Source: an uncultured Clostridia bacterium (GTDB taxonomy: Bacteria; Bacillota; Clostridia; Peptostreptococcales; Anaerovoracaceae). From it: a DNA stretch of 62,462 bases. The stretch spans positions 1 through 62,462 of the forward strand of contig CAKQWJ010000011.1 in the NCBI GenBank assembly GCA_934278925.1, read 5' to 3'. Shown one piece after another: positions 1-8,855 of this stretch; position 1 is the first letter of the stretch, and every line of letters begins with the position of its first letter. A program made the position numbers and the translations under genes. Below the pieces are notes generated by a model that saw nothing but the letters and a program-made list of their open reading frames with translations, was not told the DNA's origin and did no database searches.

Positions 1-74
1 TCGCTCGGGGCATTCCAATTAAAAAGTGTGGGATAGTTTCAAAAAACTATCCCACAAAAATTCGTGAAGAGCCA
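1..74. repeat. Left copy of 74-bp inverted repeat at window ends
   Basis: Positions 1-74 are the exact reverse complement of 62386-62459. The repeat contains a 12-bp perfect hairpin (GTGGGATAGTTT paired with AAACTATCCCAC) followed by a T-run when read on the minus strand, so it includes an intrinsic terminator. Here it lies downstream of the penicillin-binding protein gene. The left copy begins at base 1, so the repeat may extend beyond the window. It may be a multi-copy repeat where assembly stopped, or an inversion site; sequence alone does not decide. Confidence 0.9.
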
Positions 75-76
75 AA

Positions 77-114
77 AAAGAAGTGCATCTCATTTTGTGA
101 GATACACTTCTTTT
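77..114 (-). terminator. Intrinsic terminator of the penicillin-binding protein gene
   Basis: On the minus strand, about 11 bases after the stop at 125, AAGAAGTGTATCTCA pairs with TGAGATGCACTTCTT with one mismatch around a CAAAA loop and is followed by TTTTTT. The structure is nearly symmetric and could work in both directions. Confidence 0.8.
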
Positions 115-124
115 ATTTCAAAGA

Positions 125-3100
125 TTAATCATCATCGTCGTCGTGATCGTCGTGAGAGCTCTTTTTCGATGATGATTTCTTGTTCTTTGCCGCCTGAGCC
201 GCTTTTCGCTGAGCCGCTTCACGAGCTCGATCGGCAAAGTAGGTGGAGCGTCCGCTTTCCGTGCCCTTGGTGTAGTATTCACCGTTGACATAGGTCACGT
301 CACTCGGCTGGGATTTATAATGTCCCTTCTTCGCTTTCGGAATTTGGTTCATAATCTTTCCCCACAAAGCTGCCGCCGGTCCGGACATGGAGGTGAGCTG
401 CATGTTCACGTCATTTCCGATCCACAGCGCTGCTGCATAGGATGGGGTGAATCCATCGAACCAAATATCGTACTCGCTGGATGTCGTACCGGTTTTACCA
501 CCGGCCTGTACGCCGCTGATTCCGGCAGGGGAACCGATTCCCTGGCTGATAACGGATTTCAGCATATCTGTCATGATAAAGGCAACGCCTTTATCCAGTA
601 CCTTTGAAGATTCGGACTTGCTGGTGAGCAGGACCTTTCCGTTGCGGTCAGTAACCTTGGTATATGCAATGGAGGATTGACGCACACCGCCGTTCGGGAA
701 TGCCGCATAGGCCTGCGCCATTTCCAAAGGAATTACACCGTTGGTGAGACCGCCCAGTGCCAATGCTGCCGGGTTCAAGTCGTTGGTGCCGCCTTCCCGG
801 TCCAAGGTGGTGATTCCGAATTTCTCCACAAGGTCCGCAATGTATTCCGCACCTACCTGGAGTTCCAGCTTAACGGCACAGACGTTGATGGAATTCTGCA
901 ACGCCTTTCTCATCGTTACCGCACCGCTGAAGGAGTTGCTGGCGTTCTGCGGCCAGGTCTGTCCGTTGAAGGTCATTCGTTCGTCCACAATGACGGAGGA
1001 TGCGGTTAAATAATCGCCGTAGTATTTGCTTCCCTGTCGATCGTGGCCGGTATCCTTGAACGGGAATTTCTTTCCTTCAGATGCCAAGTCGTAACTCTTC
1101 TGAAGTGCACCCGCATATACGGAAATCGGCTTGATGGAGGATCCGGACTGACGCGGATTCAGGGCTCTGTTGTAGAGCTGACGACCCTGCTGCTTTCGTC
1201 CGCCCACCATCGCTTTAATTTTACCGGTTCCCACTTCCACGATAACCATGGAAGCCTGTGGTTCAATGGTCTTCTCCGGAAGGGTATAAGCGTTCTCGGT
1301 GATGGTCGCCGTATTCTTGCCCAGTTTAATCCAATCCGGATACTTCTTGAAGAATTTCGCAGAGATGACCAGATTATCGTTGTCATCCATGCTCTTGTAA
1401 TTCTCCGGAATATTGATGTATCCGCCGTTATACATGTAGAGCTTGCCGCCTTCGTTTACGTAAGTCGGTTTGAATTCCAGGCTGTATCCGGCACTGGTGT
1501 TGTAGATGTTCAAACGGTAGCCGGATTTGATGGTCAGGGAACCGTCTTCGTTAACCTTGCATTCCCGGCTTTTCAGCTTAAATTCATTCTTACTGTTAAA
1601 GAAGTTGTGGTAGGAATACAACATAATTCCGCCGCCGGAATTGATGATATTTCCGTTTCCGTCGGTGTTGTATCCGGCGATGGACGGGAAGTTGGAATCC
1701 TTATCGAATTCTTTTACAATCATTGCCTGAGCATGAGAGTCTACCGTGGAGTAGATGTTCAATCCGCCGGTGTATACCAGATCCGTTGCCTTGTCTTCGG
1801 AATAATCGTACTTCTCCATCAGATCCTGAATAACTTCATCCAACAGGTATTCATGGAAGTAGGAATACTTGCTGGCCTTGTTGGAAAGCTGTGCATTCAG
1901 GAACTTTGTCAGCTTCTGTCCCTTGGCTTTGTTGTACTGGTCTTCGGTGATGTAACCCTGATTCTTCATCAGTGCCAGACAGGTTTCCCGGCGATCCTTG
2001 GATTCGTCGTTTGCTACGTATTTGTTCGGACGCTTTTTGATGATGGTATCGTTGTCGTCCGGTGTTTCTCCGGTGCCCAGCATCTGTACCAGTGCGTAGC
2101 TGTCCGGAGCCTGTGGAAGAGCCGCCAGAGAAGCACACTGTACCAGGGATAAATCCTTCGGCTTCTTTCCAAAATAAGATTCGGATGCCGCTTCGACACC
2201 GTAGTTGCCGAATCCCAGGTAAATGGTATTCAGGTAAGCTTCCACGATTTCCTTCTTCGAGAGCTTTCTCTCGATTACAGCAGCATAGTACATTTCCAGC
2301 ACTTTACGCTTGATGCTTCGGGTGCTCATGGTTTCCGGCAGATAAACGTTACGCGCCAGCTGCTGGGTGATAGTACTGGTACCGCTGATTTTTCCGGAAC
2401 CGGTGAGGGACTGGAATACCGCACCAATCATACGGGTCCAGTTGAAGCCGTGATGCTTCCAGAAGGTTTTGTCTTCCAGTGCAACAAAGGCGTTTATCAG
2501 GTTTTCCGGCATATCTTCGTATTTGCAGATTTTCCGATCCTGCGTGTAGTAGGCCGAATCCACCGCTCTGCCTTCATCATTGTAGATGACAGAACTCTGC
2601 TGGATATTGTCATAGATGTTCACCGGATCAATCTTCGGAGCCTTTGTAATAATCACAAAGGAGTAACAGATAAAGATCATGACACAGAGAACACCGGCGA
2701 GGATAATATCTCGGAAAAGATGGAAGAAGCTGAATTTCTTCGGCTTATTCTTGATATGTTTTCCTTCTTTCACCATAGTTTCTCCTTGTGAGGAATCGTA
2801 ATCCGGATTCTCCACGAAAAGAGAAAGGAAACGAGCAACGCGTTTGCCTTTCTTCTGGCGAGCCGCTTTCTTTTCCTGGCGAGTTAATTTCGGTTCCTTT
2901 ATTTCTTTGACATCGGCCGCATCGTCTTCCAGAAGTACATCGGAAACGGCAGAGATTTCCTTGCTGCGAATCAAATCGGCGGAAGAGATTTCCTTCGTCT
3001 CCTCGGCATCGTGTGAATTCTCCTCCGGGGCTTCTTCCGAATCGTTAGGTTCCTCTTCCGTATGGTCTTCTGACTCTGCCTTAACTGCATCGTCGGAAAG

Positions 3101-3709
3101 GGGAAGAGTTGTATCTTCCGGTTCCGCTTCGGTATCGTCAATGACTTCCAACGGGGTCACATCCTCCGAGTTCACATCTTTCGATTCGTCAGAGGTGTGT
3201 TCGTCTGTGTCGGATTCCGGAGATTCGGATTCATCGTCTTCTTTCGGGTTTTCCGAAACTTCCGGTTCCTCCGTTTTTTCTGCATCCGTCTCCATATCCT
3301 CGGTATCGTCATCTTCTGCAGCCTCGCTGTCGGATGATACCAATGAATTGGCGTAGGCCGCACCTGCTGCCGCATCGGAACTCTCCAAATCGGCATCGGA
3401 AGCGGTGTCGTCGTTTAAATCCTCCAGATTCAGGTCCGTTTCATCTGAAGTGTGGGAATCGATGCTTTCGAAATCGAAATCGTCTGTTTCCGAAGGTGGG
3501 ACATCCGTTTCGGATTCCGAATCTAAAACCTCCGGCTCTAATTCCGTTTCTGAAGGAGTCGATTCTGTATTCAAGGATTCTTCCGGATCGTCAATTAAGA
3601 AGGACGAGATATCCGTTTCATCCTGAACCTCTTCGTCGGCGCCGAACTGAGAAAGATATTCTTCTACTTCTAAATCTTTGTCAGTCCGCTGATCGTTGTC
3701 TTTTTGCAT
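125..3709 (-). CDS. Bifunctional class A penicillin-binding protein (PBP1A-like) with long acidic N-terminal tail
   Basis: A peptidoglycan synthase that polymerises glycan strands and cross-links stem peptides outside the membrane. Start chosen at 3709 because GGGAGG lies seven bases upstream; an upstream ATG at 3724 has no such site. The 1194-residue protein has a cytoplasmic region of about 330 residues: residues 1-275 are almost all Asp, Glu, Ser and Thr, then a basic patch (about 276-292). One membrane span follows (about 333-355). The GT51 glycosyltransferase domain carries EDKTFWKHHGFNW and GTSTITQQLARN. The transpeptidase has SSIK (SxxK), SIN (SxN) and KTGTT. The C-terminus is Lys/Ser-rich and ends in a His/Asp run. 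Normal family members are about 700-900 residues; the acidic tail accounts for the excess. Monocistronic with its own terminator. Confidence 0.95.
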   Translation of the reverse strand: MQKDNDQRTDKDLEVEEYLSQFGADEEVQDETDISSFLIDDPEESLNTESTPSETELEPEVLDSESETDVPPSETDDFDFESIDSHTSDETDLNLEDLNDDTASDADLESSDAAAGAAYANSLVSSDSEAAEDDDTEDMETDAEKTEEPEVSENPKEDDESESPESDTDEHTSDESKDVNSEDVTPLEVIDDTEAEPEDTTLPLSDDAVKAESEDHTEEEPNDSEEAPEENSHDAEETKEISSADLIRSKEISAVSDVLLEDDAADVKEIKEPKLTRQEKKAARQKKGKRVARFLSLFVENPDYDSSQGETMVKEGKHIKNKPKKFSFFHLFRDIILAGVLCVMIFICYSFVIITKAPKIDPVNIYDNIQQSSVIYNDEGRAVDSAYYTQDRKICKYEDMPENLINAFVALEDKTFWKHHGFNWTRMIGAVFQSLTGSGKISGTSTITQQLARNVYLPETMSTRSIKRKVLEMYYAAVIERKLSKKEIVEAYLNTIYLGFGNYGVEAASESYFGKKPKDLSLVQCASLAALPQAPDSYALVQMLGTGETPDDNDTIIKKRPNKYVANDESKDRRETCLALMKNQGYITEDQYNKAKGQKLTKFLNAQLSNKASKYSYFHEYLLDEVIQDLMEKYDYSEDKATDLVYTGGLNIYSTVDSHAQAMIVKEFDKDSNFPSIAGYNTDGNGNIINSGGGIMLYSYHNFFNSKNEFKLKSRECKVNEDGSLTIKSGYRLNIYNTSAGYSLEFKPTYVNEGGKLYMYNGGYINIPENYKSMDDNDNLVISAKFFKKYPDWIKLGKNTATITENAYTLPEKTIEPQASMVIVEVGTGKIKAMVGGRKQQGRQLYNRALNPRQSGSSIKPISVYAGALQKSYDLASEGKKFPFKDTGHDRQGSKYYGDYLTASSVIVDERMTFNGQTWPQNASNSFSGAVTMRKALQNSINVCAVKLELQVGAEYIADLVEKFGITTLDREGGTNDLNPAALALGGLTNGVIPLEMAQAYAAFPNGGVRQSSIAYTKVTDRNGKVLLTSKSESSKVLDKGVAFIMTDMLKSVISQGIGSPAGISGVQAGGKTGTTSSEYDIWFDGFTPSYAAALWIGNDVNMQLTSMSGPAAALWGKIMNQIPKAKKGHYKSQPSDVTYVNGEYYTKGTESGRSTYFADRAREAAQRKAAQAAKNKKSSSKKSSHDDHDDDDD

Positions 3710-3735
3710 GTTATATCCTCCCATAAAGATATTCC

Positions 3736-3764
3736 ATTATAGCATAATATGGATACATCTTGTA
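3736..3764 (-). promoter_or_regulatory. Probable promoter of the penicillin-binding protein gene
   Basis: On the minus strand a perfect TATAAT (3741-3736) lies 26 bases upstream of the chosen start. A weak TACAAG is placed 17 bases further upstream. The -10 is convincing, the -35 is poor. Confidence 0.5.
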
Positions 3765-3812
3765 GCTTTTTTGAATTTAAAAACAAGATGGTCGATGCCG
3801 GTTGCGGCATTT

Positions 3813-5270
3813 TTAAAATCCAAAGATGTTTCGATCCATCATCGGGCTGTTGAGAATGCTGTTGGCCATTTTAAAGGCGGTCTTATCCGTAATCTGCAGG
3901 TGAATTCCATCGGTGTTCCGATTCTTGGCAGAAAGGAAGGTCAGTATGGTGAAGCTGCAGTCCGGTTTTTCCGGAATCGTTGCGTCAACAGTGGAGACAT
4001 CATTGACTTTGTTGTAGGCATCTTGAACCAACTGGAACAACGTATCCTTTTTATTCACATACGGAGAATCGGTGATTTTGGTATGAATTTTCACATCGGA
4101 CAACTCGGCGGCATTGCGATTTTCTTTTACAATCTGCTTCAGATATTTGTCGTTCATACCCATGGTATTAATCCGCAGGTTCAGCGCAGAGGCATCCGTG
4201 CTGAGATTCTGGATGCTGTTGATTCCGTAGATGTCCTTTTCCTTGTAACCTTCCGGGACGTTGTCCTTGTCAAAACGGTAGGTGCCGTTTTTGAACGTGT
4301 AGAGGAAGGTAATCAGACGATTCACCGCTTTCTTGGAATAGGCTGTGCTCGGCAGCTGCTCCGTGAGCTCTTTGTATTCATAGTAGGAATCCGGAAAATC
4401 CTTCTTGTTGTCATCCTCGAAATCCTCAATTCGGTCGTCTAGATAACCGGTTACGGATTCCATCGAATAGGAGTCGATTAGAATTGTAGCCTGAATTCCT
4501 GTCGGGGACATGTTGCCGTTGCTTTCCACCTTCACATCCGCCAATTGGAAGGAAATGGATTTGCTCTTCAGGTGCGTGAGAATGTTTCCCAGAAGAGAAA
4601 TTGGATTCGGCTGTCCGGTTGTCGCTTGAGAAGGAATACCGGCCGGAATGCCGCCGATTCGAATTCGGAGCGCAGAGTCACACTGGCGAGAAACCTTCTT
4701 ATACGGAATCGACACAGTCTGAAGGGCATTTCCGAAGGAGTTACGGGAAATGCAGGAAGATTCCCCTTGGGTCAGCAAGATGATTCGCGACTTCTTCGGG
4801 ACATATTTTTTCGAAATATTCCGCGCGCCGGTGTGATGGTTGTTGTCATTATAAAAGAAGATAACGTTCACATCACCGTGGTTGAGTCCGTGCTTTGCGA
4901 AGTACTCCGCAACCGCATAGGCGGAGATGTCCTGCTGAAAAGTTTTGCTGTTGTATTCCATTGCCAGAACGGTGGTTGGAGTGTGTTTGTCCGCATTGGA
5001 ACTCGTCTTGCGGATAATCACATTCTTGTTGTCATCAATGGTAAACTTCACGTTATTCACATCGCACCAGTCGGTGAGCAGGTGGGTGATGCGGTCGGTG
5101 CTGTCAACATCTTCCATATGGTTCTCGATGGAGTCTCGCATGTTGCTCAGTTCTCTTTTATCCACGAGGTCGTACATCCGGTCCAGTCGAACGATGCTGT
5201 AGCTGAAGATTCCAACCACCACTGCGGCGAACACTGCGATGCACAAAATGATTTTTTTCTTTTTTGTCAT
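3813..5270 (-). CDS. Membrane-anchored M20/PepD-like protein, probably catalytically dead
   Basis: A 485-residue protein with a lysine-rich start and one hydrophobic segment (about 8-26), so probably anchored with its bulk outside. The order of conserved blocks resembles M20 dipeptidases of the PepD type: VLAMEYNS stands where the first His-x-Asp metal block would be, QQDISAYAVAEYF where GADDG would be, FFYNDNN where the Glu-Glu pair would be, and a dimerisation-domain-like stretch near GNILTHLKS. The expected His, Asp and Glu ligands are missing at each position, so I infer a non-enzymatic derivative. Start uncertain: ATG at 5291 or 5270, neither with a clear ribosome site. It lies upstream of the penicillin-binding protein on the same strand. 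Confidence 0.6.
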   Translation of the reverse strand: MTKKKKIILCIAVFAAVVVGIFSYSIVRLDRMYDLVDKRELSNMRDSIENHMEDVDSTDRITHLLTDWCDVNNVKFTIDDNKNVIIRKTSSNADKHTPTTVLAMEYNSKTFQQDISAYAVAEYFAKHGLNHGDVNVIFFYNDNNHHTGARNISKKYVPKKSRIILLTQGESSCISRNSFGNALQTVSIPYKKVSRQCDSALRIRIGGIPAGIPSQATTGQPNPISLLGNILTHLKSKSISFQLADVKVESNGNMSPTGIQATILIDSYSMESVTGYLDDRIEDFEDDNKKDFPDSYYEYKELTEQLPSTAYSKKAVNRLITFLYTFKNGTYRFDKDNVPEGYKEKDIYGINSIQNLSTDASALNLRINTMGMNDKYLKQIVKENRNAAELSDVKIHTKITDSPYVNKKDTLFQLVQDAYNKVNDVSTVDATIPEKPDCSFTILTFLSAKNRNTDGIHLQITDKTAFKMANSILNSPMMDRNIFGF

Positions 5271-5359
5271 TGAATTATACCGTCTTTCCATATATAATTA
5301 ATCGAATTCATTATAACCCGATTCAGCAGATTTTAAAAGTGAAAAAAATAAAAAAACTG

Positions 5360-5389
5360 TTGCAAAGGATTGTGCAAGTGTGCTATAAT
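5360..5389 (+). promoter_or_regulatory. Promoter of rpmB
   Basis: TTGCAA (5360-5365) and a perfect TATAAT (5384-5389) are separated by 18 bases, about 50 bases upstream of the rpmB start. Confidence 0.75.
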
Positions 5390-5442
5390 ACTACTTGCGT
5401 CAAATGAGATGTAAATTTTTGAGAACAAAGGAGGTGCGGCAA

Positions 5443-5634
5443 ATGTCCAGGAAATGTGAAGTTTGCGGTAAGGGACAGACTTCGGGAAACGCTGTTTCTC
5501 ATTCGAATAGACACTCCAGAAGAAAATGGAATGCGAATATTCAGACAGTAAGAGTCAGTGAGAACGGTTCGGTCAGAAAGGCGAATGTTTGCACAAGTTG
5601 TCTGAGATCTGGCAAGGTTAACCGTGCCATCTAG
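5443..5634 (+). CDS. rpmB: Large ribosomal subunit protein bL28
   Basis: A structural protein of the 50S subunit, 63 residues. The sequence begins MSRKCEVCGKG and later has CTSCLRSGKV, giving the four-cysteine zinc-binding form of L28, together with the family hallmark SHSNRHSRRKW. Start at 5443 is fixed by AAGGAGGT upstream; the longer reading from 5395 has no ribosome site. Own promoter upstream and strong terminator downstream make it a single-gene unit. Confidence 0.97.
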   Translation: MSRKCEVCGKGQTSGNAVSHSNRHSRRKWNANIQTVRVSENGSVRKANVCTSCLRSGKVNRAI

Positions 5635-5653
5635 TCCATACAGGCTGTGTGAA

Positions 5654-5688
5654 AGTCTTAAACGGATTTCCGTTTAAGACTTTTTTTA
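5654..5688 (+). terminator. Terminator of rpmB
   Basis: AGTCTTAAACGG and CCGTTTAAGACT pair perfectly around a short loop and are followed by seven T. Confidence 0.92.
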
Positions 5689-5762
5689 TATGCAAATTAT
5701 TGTATGCAGGGGAATGGCGCTGTGATACAATTTATTCGATACGAGGTGAGGGAGGTTTCAAT

Positions 5763-6182
5763 ATGGCAACGATGTCGAAGAATGAATACGGTGTCATTTC
5801 CGTCGCGGGAAGTGCGATTACCCGGATGATTGTGGACAACCTTCTTTCTTTTGAAGATACCTTGCTGCCGTGCAACCGGAAAGGCAAGCTGCTGCGGAAG
5901 GGTATTTTTACCGGAAACCATGAGCTTGGAAATTCCATCGAAATCCGGGAGAAGCCGGAAGGTATTCACGTAGATATTTTCGCGGTGGCGGCCGTCCACG
6001 GAACGTTGGTGGGAGCTTCCCAGCAATTGTTTAATATGGTGGAGGAAGATTTTGGCGTGCTGTGCCTGGAGAAGCCGGCGGAAATTCGATTGAATATCAT
6101 GGGATTCCTTCCGGAGGGAGGCAAACAGCCAATCGGAAGAAAGTATACTCTGCGAAGAAGAAATGTAAGGGAAAAAGAGTGA
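5763..6182 (+). CDS. Asp23/Gls24-type protein (YloU-like)
   Basis: A 139-residue cytoplasmic protein beginning MATMSKNEYGVISVAGSAI, a stretch typical of the Asp23/Gls24 (DUF322) family, whose members are linked to envelope stress in Firmicutes. GGGAGG sits eight bases before the ATG at 5763. In many Firmicutes this gene lies between rpmB and a fatty-acid kinase gene (fakA/yloV) followed by recG. Here it is followed directly by recG, four bases after its stop, so the kinase gene is missing from this position. The C-terminal half (from about residue 60) is less typical of the family. Confidence 0.75.
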   Translation: MATMSKNEYGVISVAGSAITRMIVDNLLSFEDTLLPCNRKGKLLRKGIFTGNHELGNSIEIREKPEGIHVDIFAVAAVHGTLVGASQQLFNMVEEDFGVLCLEKPAEIRLNIMGFLPEGGKQPIGRKYTLRRRNVREKE

Positions 6183-6186
6183 CGAG

Positions 6187-8223
6187 ATGCTGAAATTATC
6201 GGATGATGTTAGCGCGGTTCGGGGAATCGGAAAGAAGAAAAAGGAGCTCCTCGGGAAGCTGGGAATCGTCACGGTGAGAGATTTGATGGATCATTTTCCG
6301 GTTCGGTATCGAGATTGGCGGTGGAACTGGTTTTCCACGGATTTGGAAGACGGCGGAGAATATCGCGTTGGCGGAAAGCTGGAGCGAAAGCGCTTCAGCG
6401 CGTACGGCGGTCGAAACGGAAATACGCCGATGCTGGAATGCATCTTTCGAGACGGGTACGGACAGTTCAAGGTGTGGTTCTACAACATGCCTTTCTTGGA
6501 TAAGAATCTGCGGCTGAATAAAGGGTATGTGGTCTTTGGAAAATGCCGGAGACGGTATTGGGACGATTTGCCGACTTTTGATAACCCGGAAATCTATCCG
6601 GAAGGCAGTGCGAAGGAACGGGAACGAAAGGGGTACCTTCCGGTGTACCGATGTACGGCGGGCGTTACCACCAATGACTTCAATCGGTGGATTAAGTACG
6701 CACTGAAGGAACTGGAATGTGATGCGGAATGGATTCCGACGGATGTGATTCGAAAGCGAAAACTCTGCACCGAAAAATATAAATACGAAAACCTTCATTT
6801 TCCGGAATCGTTGCAGACGTATCGGGTTGCTCGGTCGCGCTATATATACGAGAACTTGTTTTTATACCAACTTGTGACGCAGTGGAATCGTGCTCAGCTC
6901 TGTCACGAGGCGGGGGATTCCGCAGTGGCGGAAATCAGTCTGGCGCCGTTTCTGGAGAAGCTGCCATTCGAGCTGACGGAAGGGCAGAAAAGTGCGGTGC
7001 GGGATATTCAGCAGGATTTGAGTTCTTCGAGACCTATGAATCGGTTGGTTCAGGGTGACGTTGGCTGCGGCAAGACGGCGGTGGCGGAGACGGCACTGTA
7101 TCGAGTGGCGATTGCCGGCGGTCAAAGTGCCTTCATGGCCCCCACGGAGATTCTGGCAAGGCAGCATTATGAGAAGCTGTCGAAGGATTTTGAGCCGTTG
7201 GGGATTCACTGTGTTCTGCTGATCAGCGCCTTGAGTGCGCCGGAGAAAAAGAAAGTGCTTCAGGAAATACGGGAAGGCACGGCCGATGTGGTGGTTGGAA
7301 CACATGCCATCATTCAGGAGAATGTGACTTTTCAGAATCTGGAGTTGGTGATTACCGATGAACAGCATCGTTTCGGTGTGAATCAGCGGCGTTTGCTGTT
7401 GGAGAAATCTCGAATTCCAAACGTGCTGGTGATGTCGGCGACGCCGATTCCGCGGACACTTCAGGCCACGGTGTATGGAGATATGGATTTTTCCATGATT
7501 CGGTCCAGACCGGCAGAGCGAAAGGGCATCATCACCCGGGTGGTGAATCGCCGCCAGCGGTCGAAAGCGTATGCTCAGGTGAAAAAAGAAGTACAAAGCG
7601 GAAACCGGGCTTATATTGTGGCGCCGGCTATCGATGAAGGGGAAGAAATGGCTTCTGTGACGGCACTGTACCGAGAGGTGAAAAATTGTTTTTCTCCGGC
7701 GGTGGTGGCCGTGCTTCACGGAAGGATGGACCCTTCGGAAAAAGAACGAGTCATGGCGGAGTTCGCTGAGGGAAAGATCCAGGTTCTCGTATCCACGGTG
7801 GTAATCGAGGTGGGCATCGACGTGCCGGAGGCCACCGTGATGGTTATCGAGAATGCCGATCGATTTGGATTGGCCCAGCTGCACCAGCTTCGCGGAAGAG
7901 TGGGGCGGAGCAATCGACAGTCCTATTGCTGGCTGGTGAACTACAGCGATTCGGACGGTGCGGCGGATCGGCTTCAGATTATGCAGGAGACGGATGACGG
8001 ATTCCTAATCAGCGAGGAAGATTATCGCCTTCGCGGACCGGGAGATGTGCACGGAACCATGCAGCACGGAAGCATGAGCGTGCTGGGAGAATTTCTGAAA
8101 TACGATCACATTCTTCAATTCGCAAAGGAAGATGTGGAAGAGATGGATTTGCTCCACCTGGATGAAAGTGTGCGAAACAAAATGAAGCAATACCTTTGGG
8201 ATAATTACGAAAATACGATATAA
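6187..8223 (+). CDS. recG: ATP-dependent DNA helicase RecG
   Basis: A 678-residue helicase that remodels stalled replication forks and branched recombination intermediates. An N-terminal wedge/OB domain (about 1-230) is followed by two RecA-like helicase domains. Visible motifs are Walker A QGDVGCGKT, motif II DEQH in ITDEQHRFG, motif III SATPIPRTL, and the C-terminal GRVGR and RLRGPGD blocks. Length is normal for the family. It starts four bases after the Asp23-like gene, suggesting co-transcription. Confidence 0.97.
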   Translation: MLKLSDDVSAVRGIGKKKKELLGKLGIVTVRDLMDHFPVRYRDWRWNWFSTDLEDGGEYRVGGKLERKRFSAYGGRNGNTPMLECIFRDGYGQFKVWFYNMPFLDKNLRLNKGYVVFGKCRRRYWDDLPTFDNPEIYPEGSAKERERKGYLPVYRCTAGVTTNDFNRWIKYALKELECDAEWIPTDVIRKRKLCTEKYKYENLHFPESLQTYRVARSRYIYENLFLYQLVTQWNRAQLCHEAGDSAVAEISLAPFLEKLPFELTEGQKSAVRDIQQDLSSSRPMNRLVQGDVGCGKTAVAETALYRVAIAGGQSAFMAPTEILARQHYEKLSKDFEPLGIHCVLLISALSAPEKKKVLQEIREGTADVVVGTHAIIQENVTFQNLELVITDEQHRFGVNQRRLLLEKSRIPNVLVMSATPIPRTLQATVYGDMDFSMIRSRPAERKGIITRVVNRRQRSKAYAQVKKEVQSGNRAYIVAPAIDEGEEMASVTALYREVKNCFSPAVVAVLHGRMDPSEKERVMAEFAEGKIQVLVSTVVIEVGIDVPEATVMVIENADRFGLAQLHQLRGRVGRSNRQSYCWLVNYSDSDGAADRLQIMQETDDGFLISEEDYRLRGPGDVHGTMQHGSMSVLGEFLKYDHILQFAKEDVEEMDLLHLDESVRNKMKQYLWDNYENTI

Positions 8224-8261
8224 ACAGTGTTATAGAAAAAAGAAATAAGGAGTGTGAATCA

Positions 8262-8798
8262 ATGAGAATCAATGCGGGAGATTATAAATTTCGAAAGATT
8301 GAGCTTCCGACGGATATCCGGCCGACCACCGAGAAAGTTCGGGAAGCCATCTGCAGCATGGTGATGCCGTCAATTCCGGATGCCAACGTTCTGGATTTGT
8401 TTGCCGGATCCGGTGTGCTGGGACTGGAATTGCTTTCCCGTGGGGCAGGGCATTGTCGATTCAATGACTGTTCCAGAAAGCACGTTGCCATCGTTCAGGA
8501 AAACATCGACCACTGCCGGGCAAACGAAAAAGCCACGGTATCCACGATGGATTTCCGAAAGTGTCTGGATTCTCTGCAGGAAAAAATGGATTTGATTATC
8601 CTGGATCCGCCGTACCGGGCCGGCTATTACGAGGAAGCAATCGAGAAAATAATGGAGAACGATATCCTTGCGGAGGGTGGCTTAATTGTTGCAGAACATC
8701 TGTACGAAGAAACCCTTCCGGAGGAAATTGCCGGGCTGAAAAAGATGAAAGAAAAGAAGTACGGAACCATTGGAGTGGATATCTACACAAGAGCCTAA
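8262..8798 (+). CDS. rsmD: 16S rRNA (guanine(966)-N(2))-methyltransferase RsmD
   Basis: A 178-residue SAM-dependent methyltransferase acting on G966 of 16S rRNA. It has the N-terminal signature PTTEKVREAI, the SAM-binding LDLFAGSGVLGLE and the catalytic LDPPY block. A ribosome site (AATAAGGAG) precedes the ATG. It follows recG and precedes coaD, the usual order in Clostridia. Confidence 0.95.
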   Translation: MRINAGDYKFRKIELPTDIRPTTEKVREAICSMVMPSIPDANVLDLFAGSGVLGLELLSRGAGHCRFNDCSRKHVAIVQENIDHCRANEKATVSTMDFRKCLDSLQEKMDLIILDPPYRAGYYEEAIEKIMENDILAEGGLIVAEHLYEETLPEEIAGLKKMKEKKYGTIGVDIYTRA

Positions 8799-8803
8799 AA
8801 TGG

Positions 8804-8832
8804 TTGCATAGCTTGTTGTATTTTGATAGAAT
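8804..8832 (+). promoter_or_regulatory. Promoter of coaD
   Basis: TTGCAT (8804-8809) and TAGAAT (8827-8832) with exactly 17 bases between, 24 bases before the coaD start. Confidence 0.6.
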
Positions 8833-8855
8833 TAACTGAAAAGGTAGGTGAAAAT

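Noticed and set aside
1043..2152. 369-residue open frame on the plus strand
   Set aside because: It is antisense to the strongly conserved PBP gene and lacks a ribosome site or recognisable motif.
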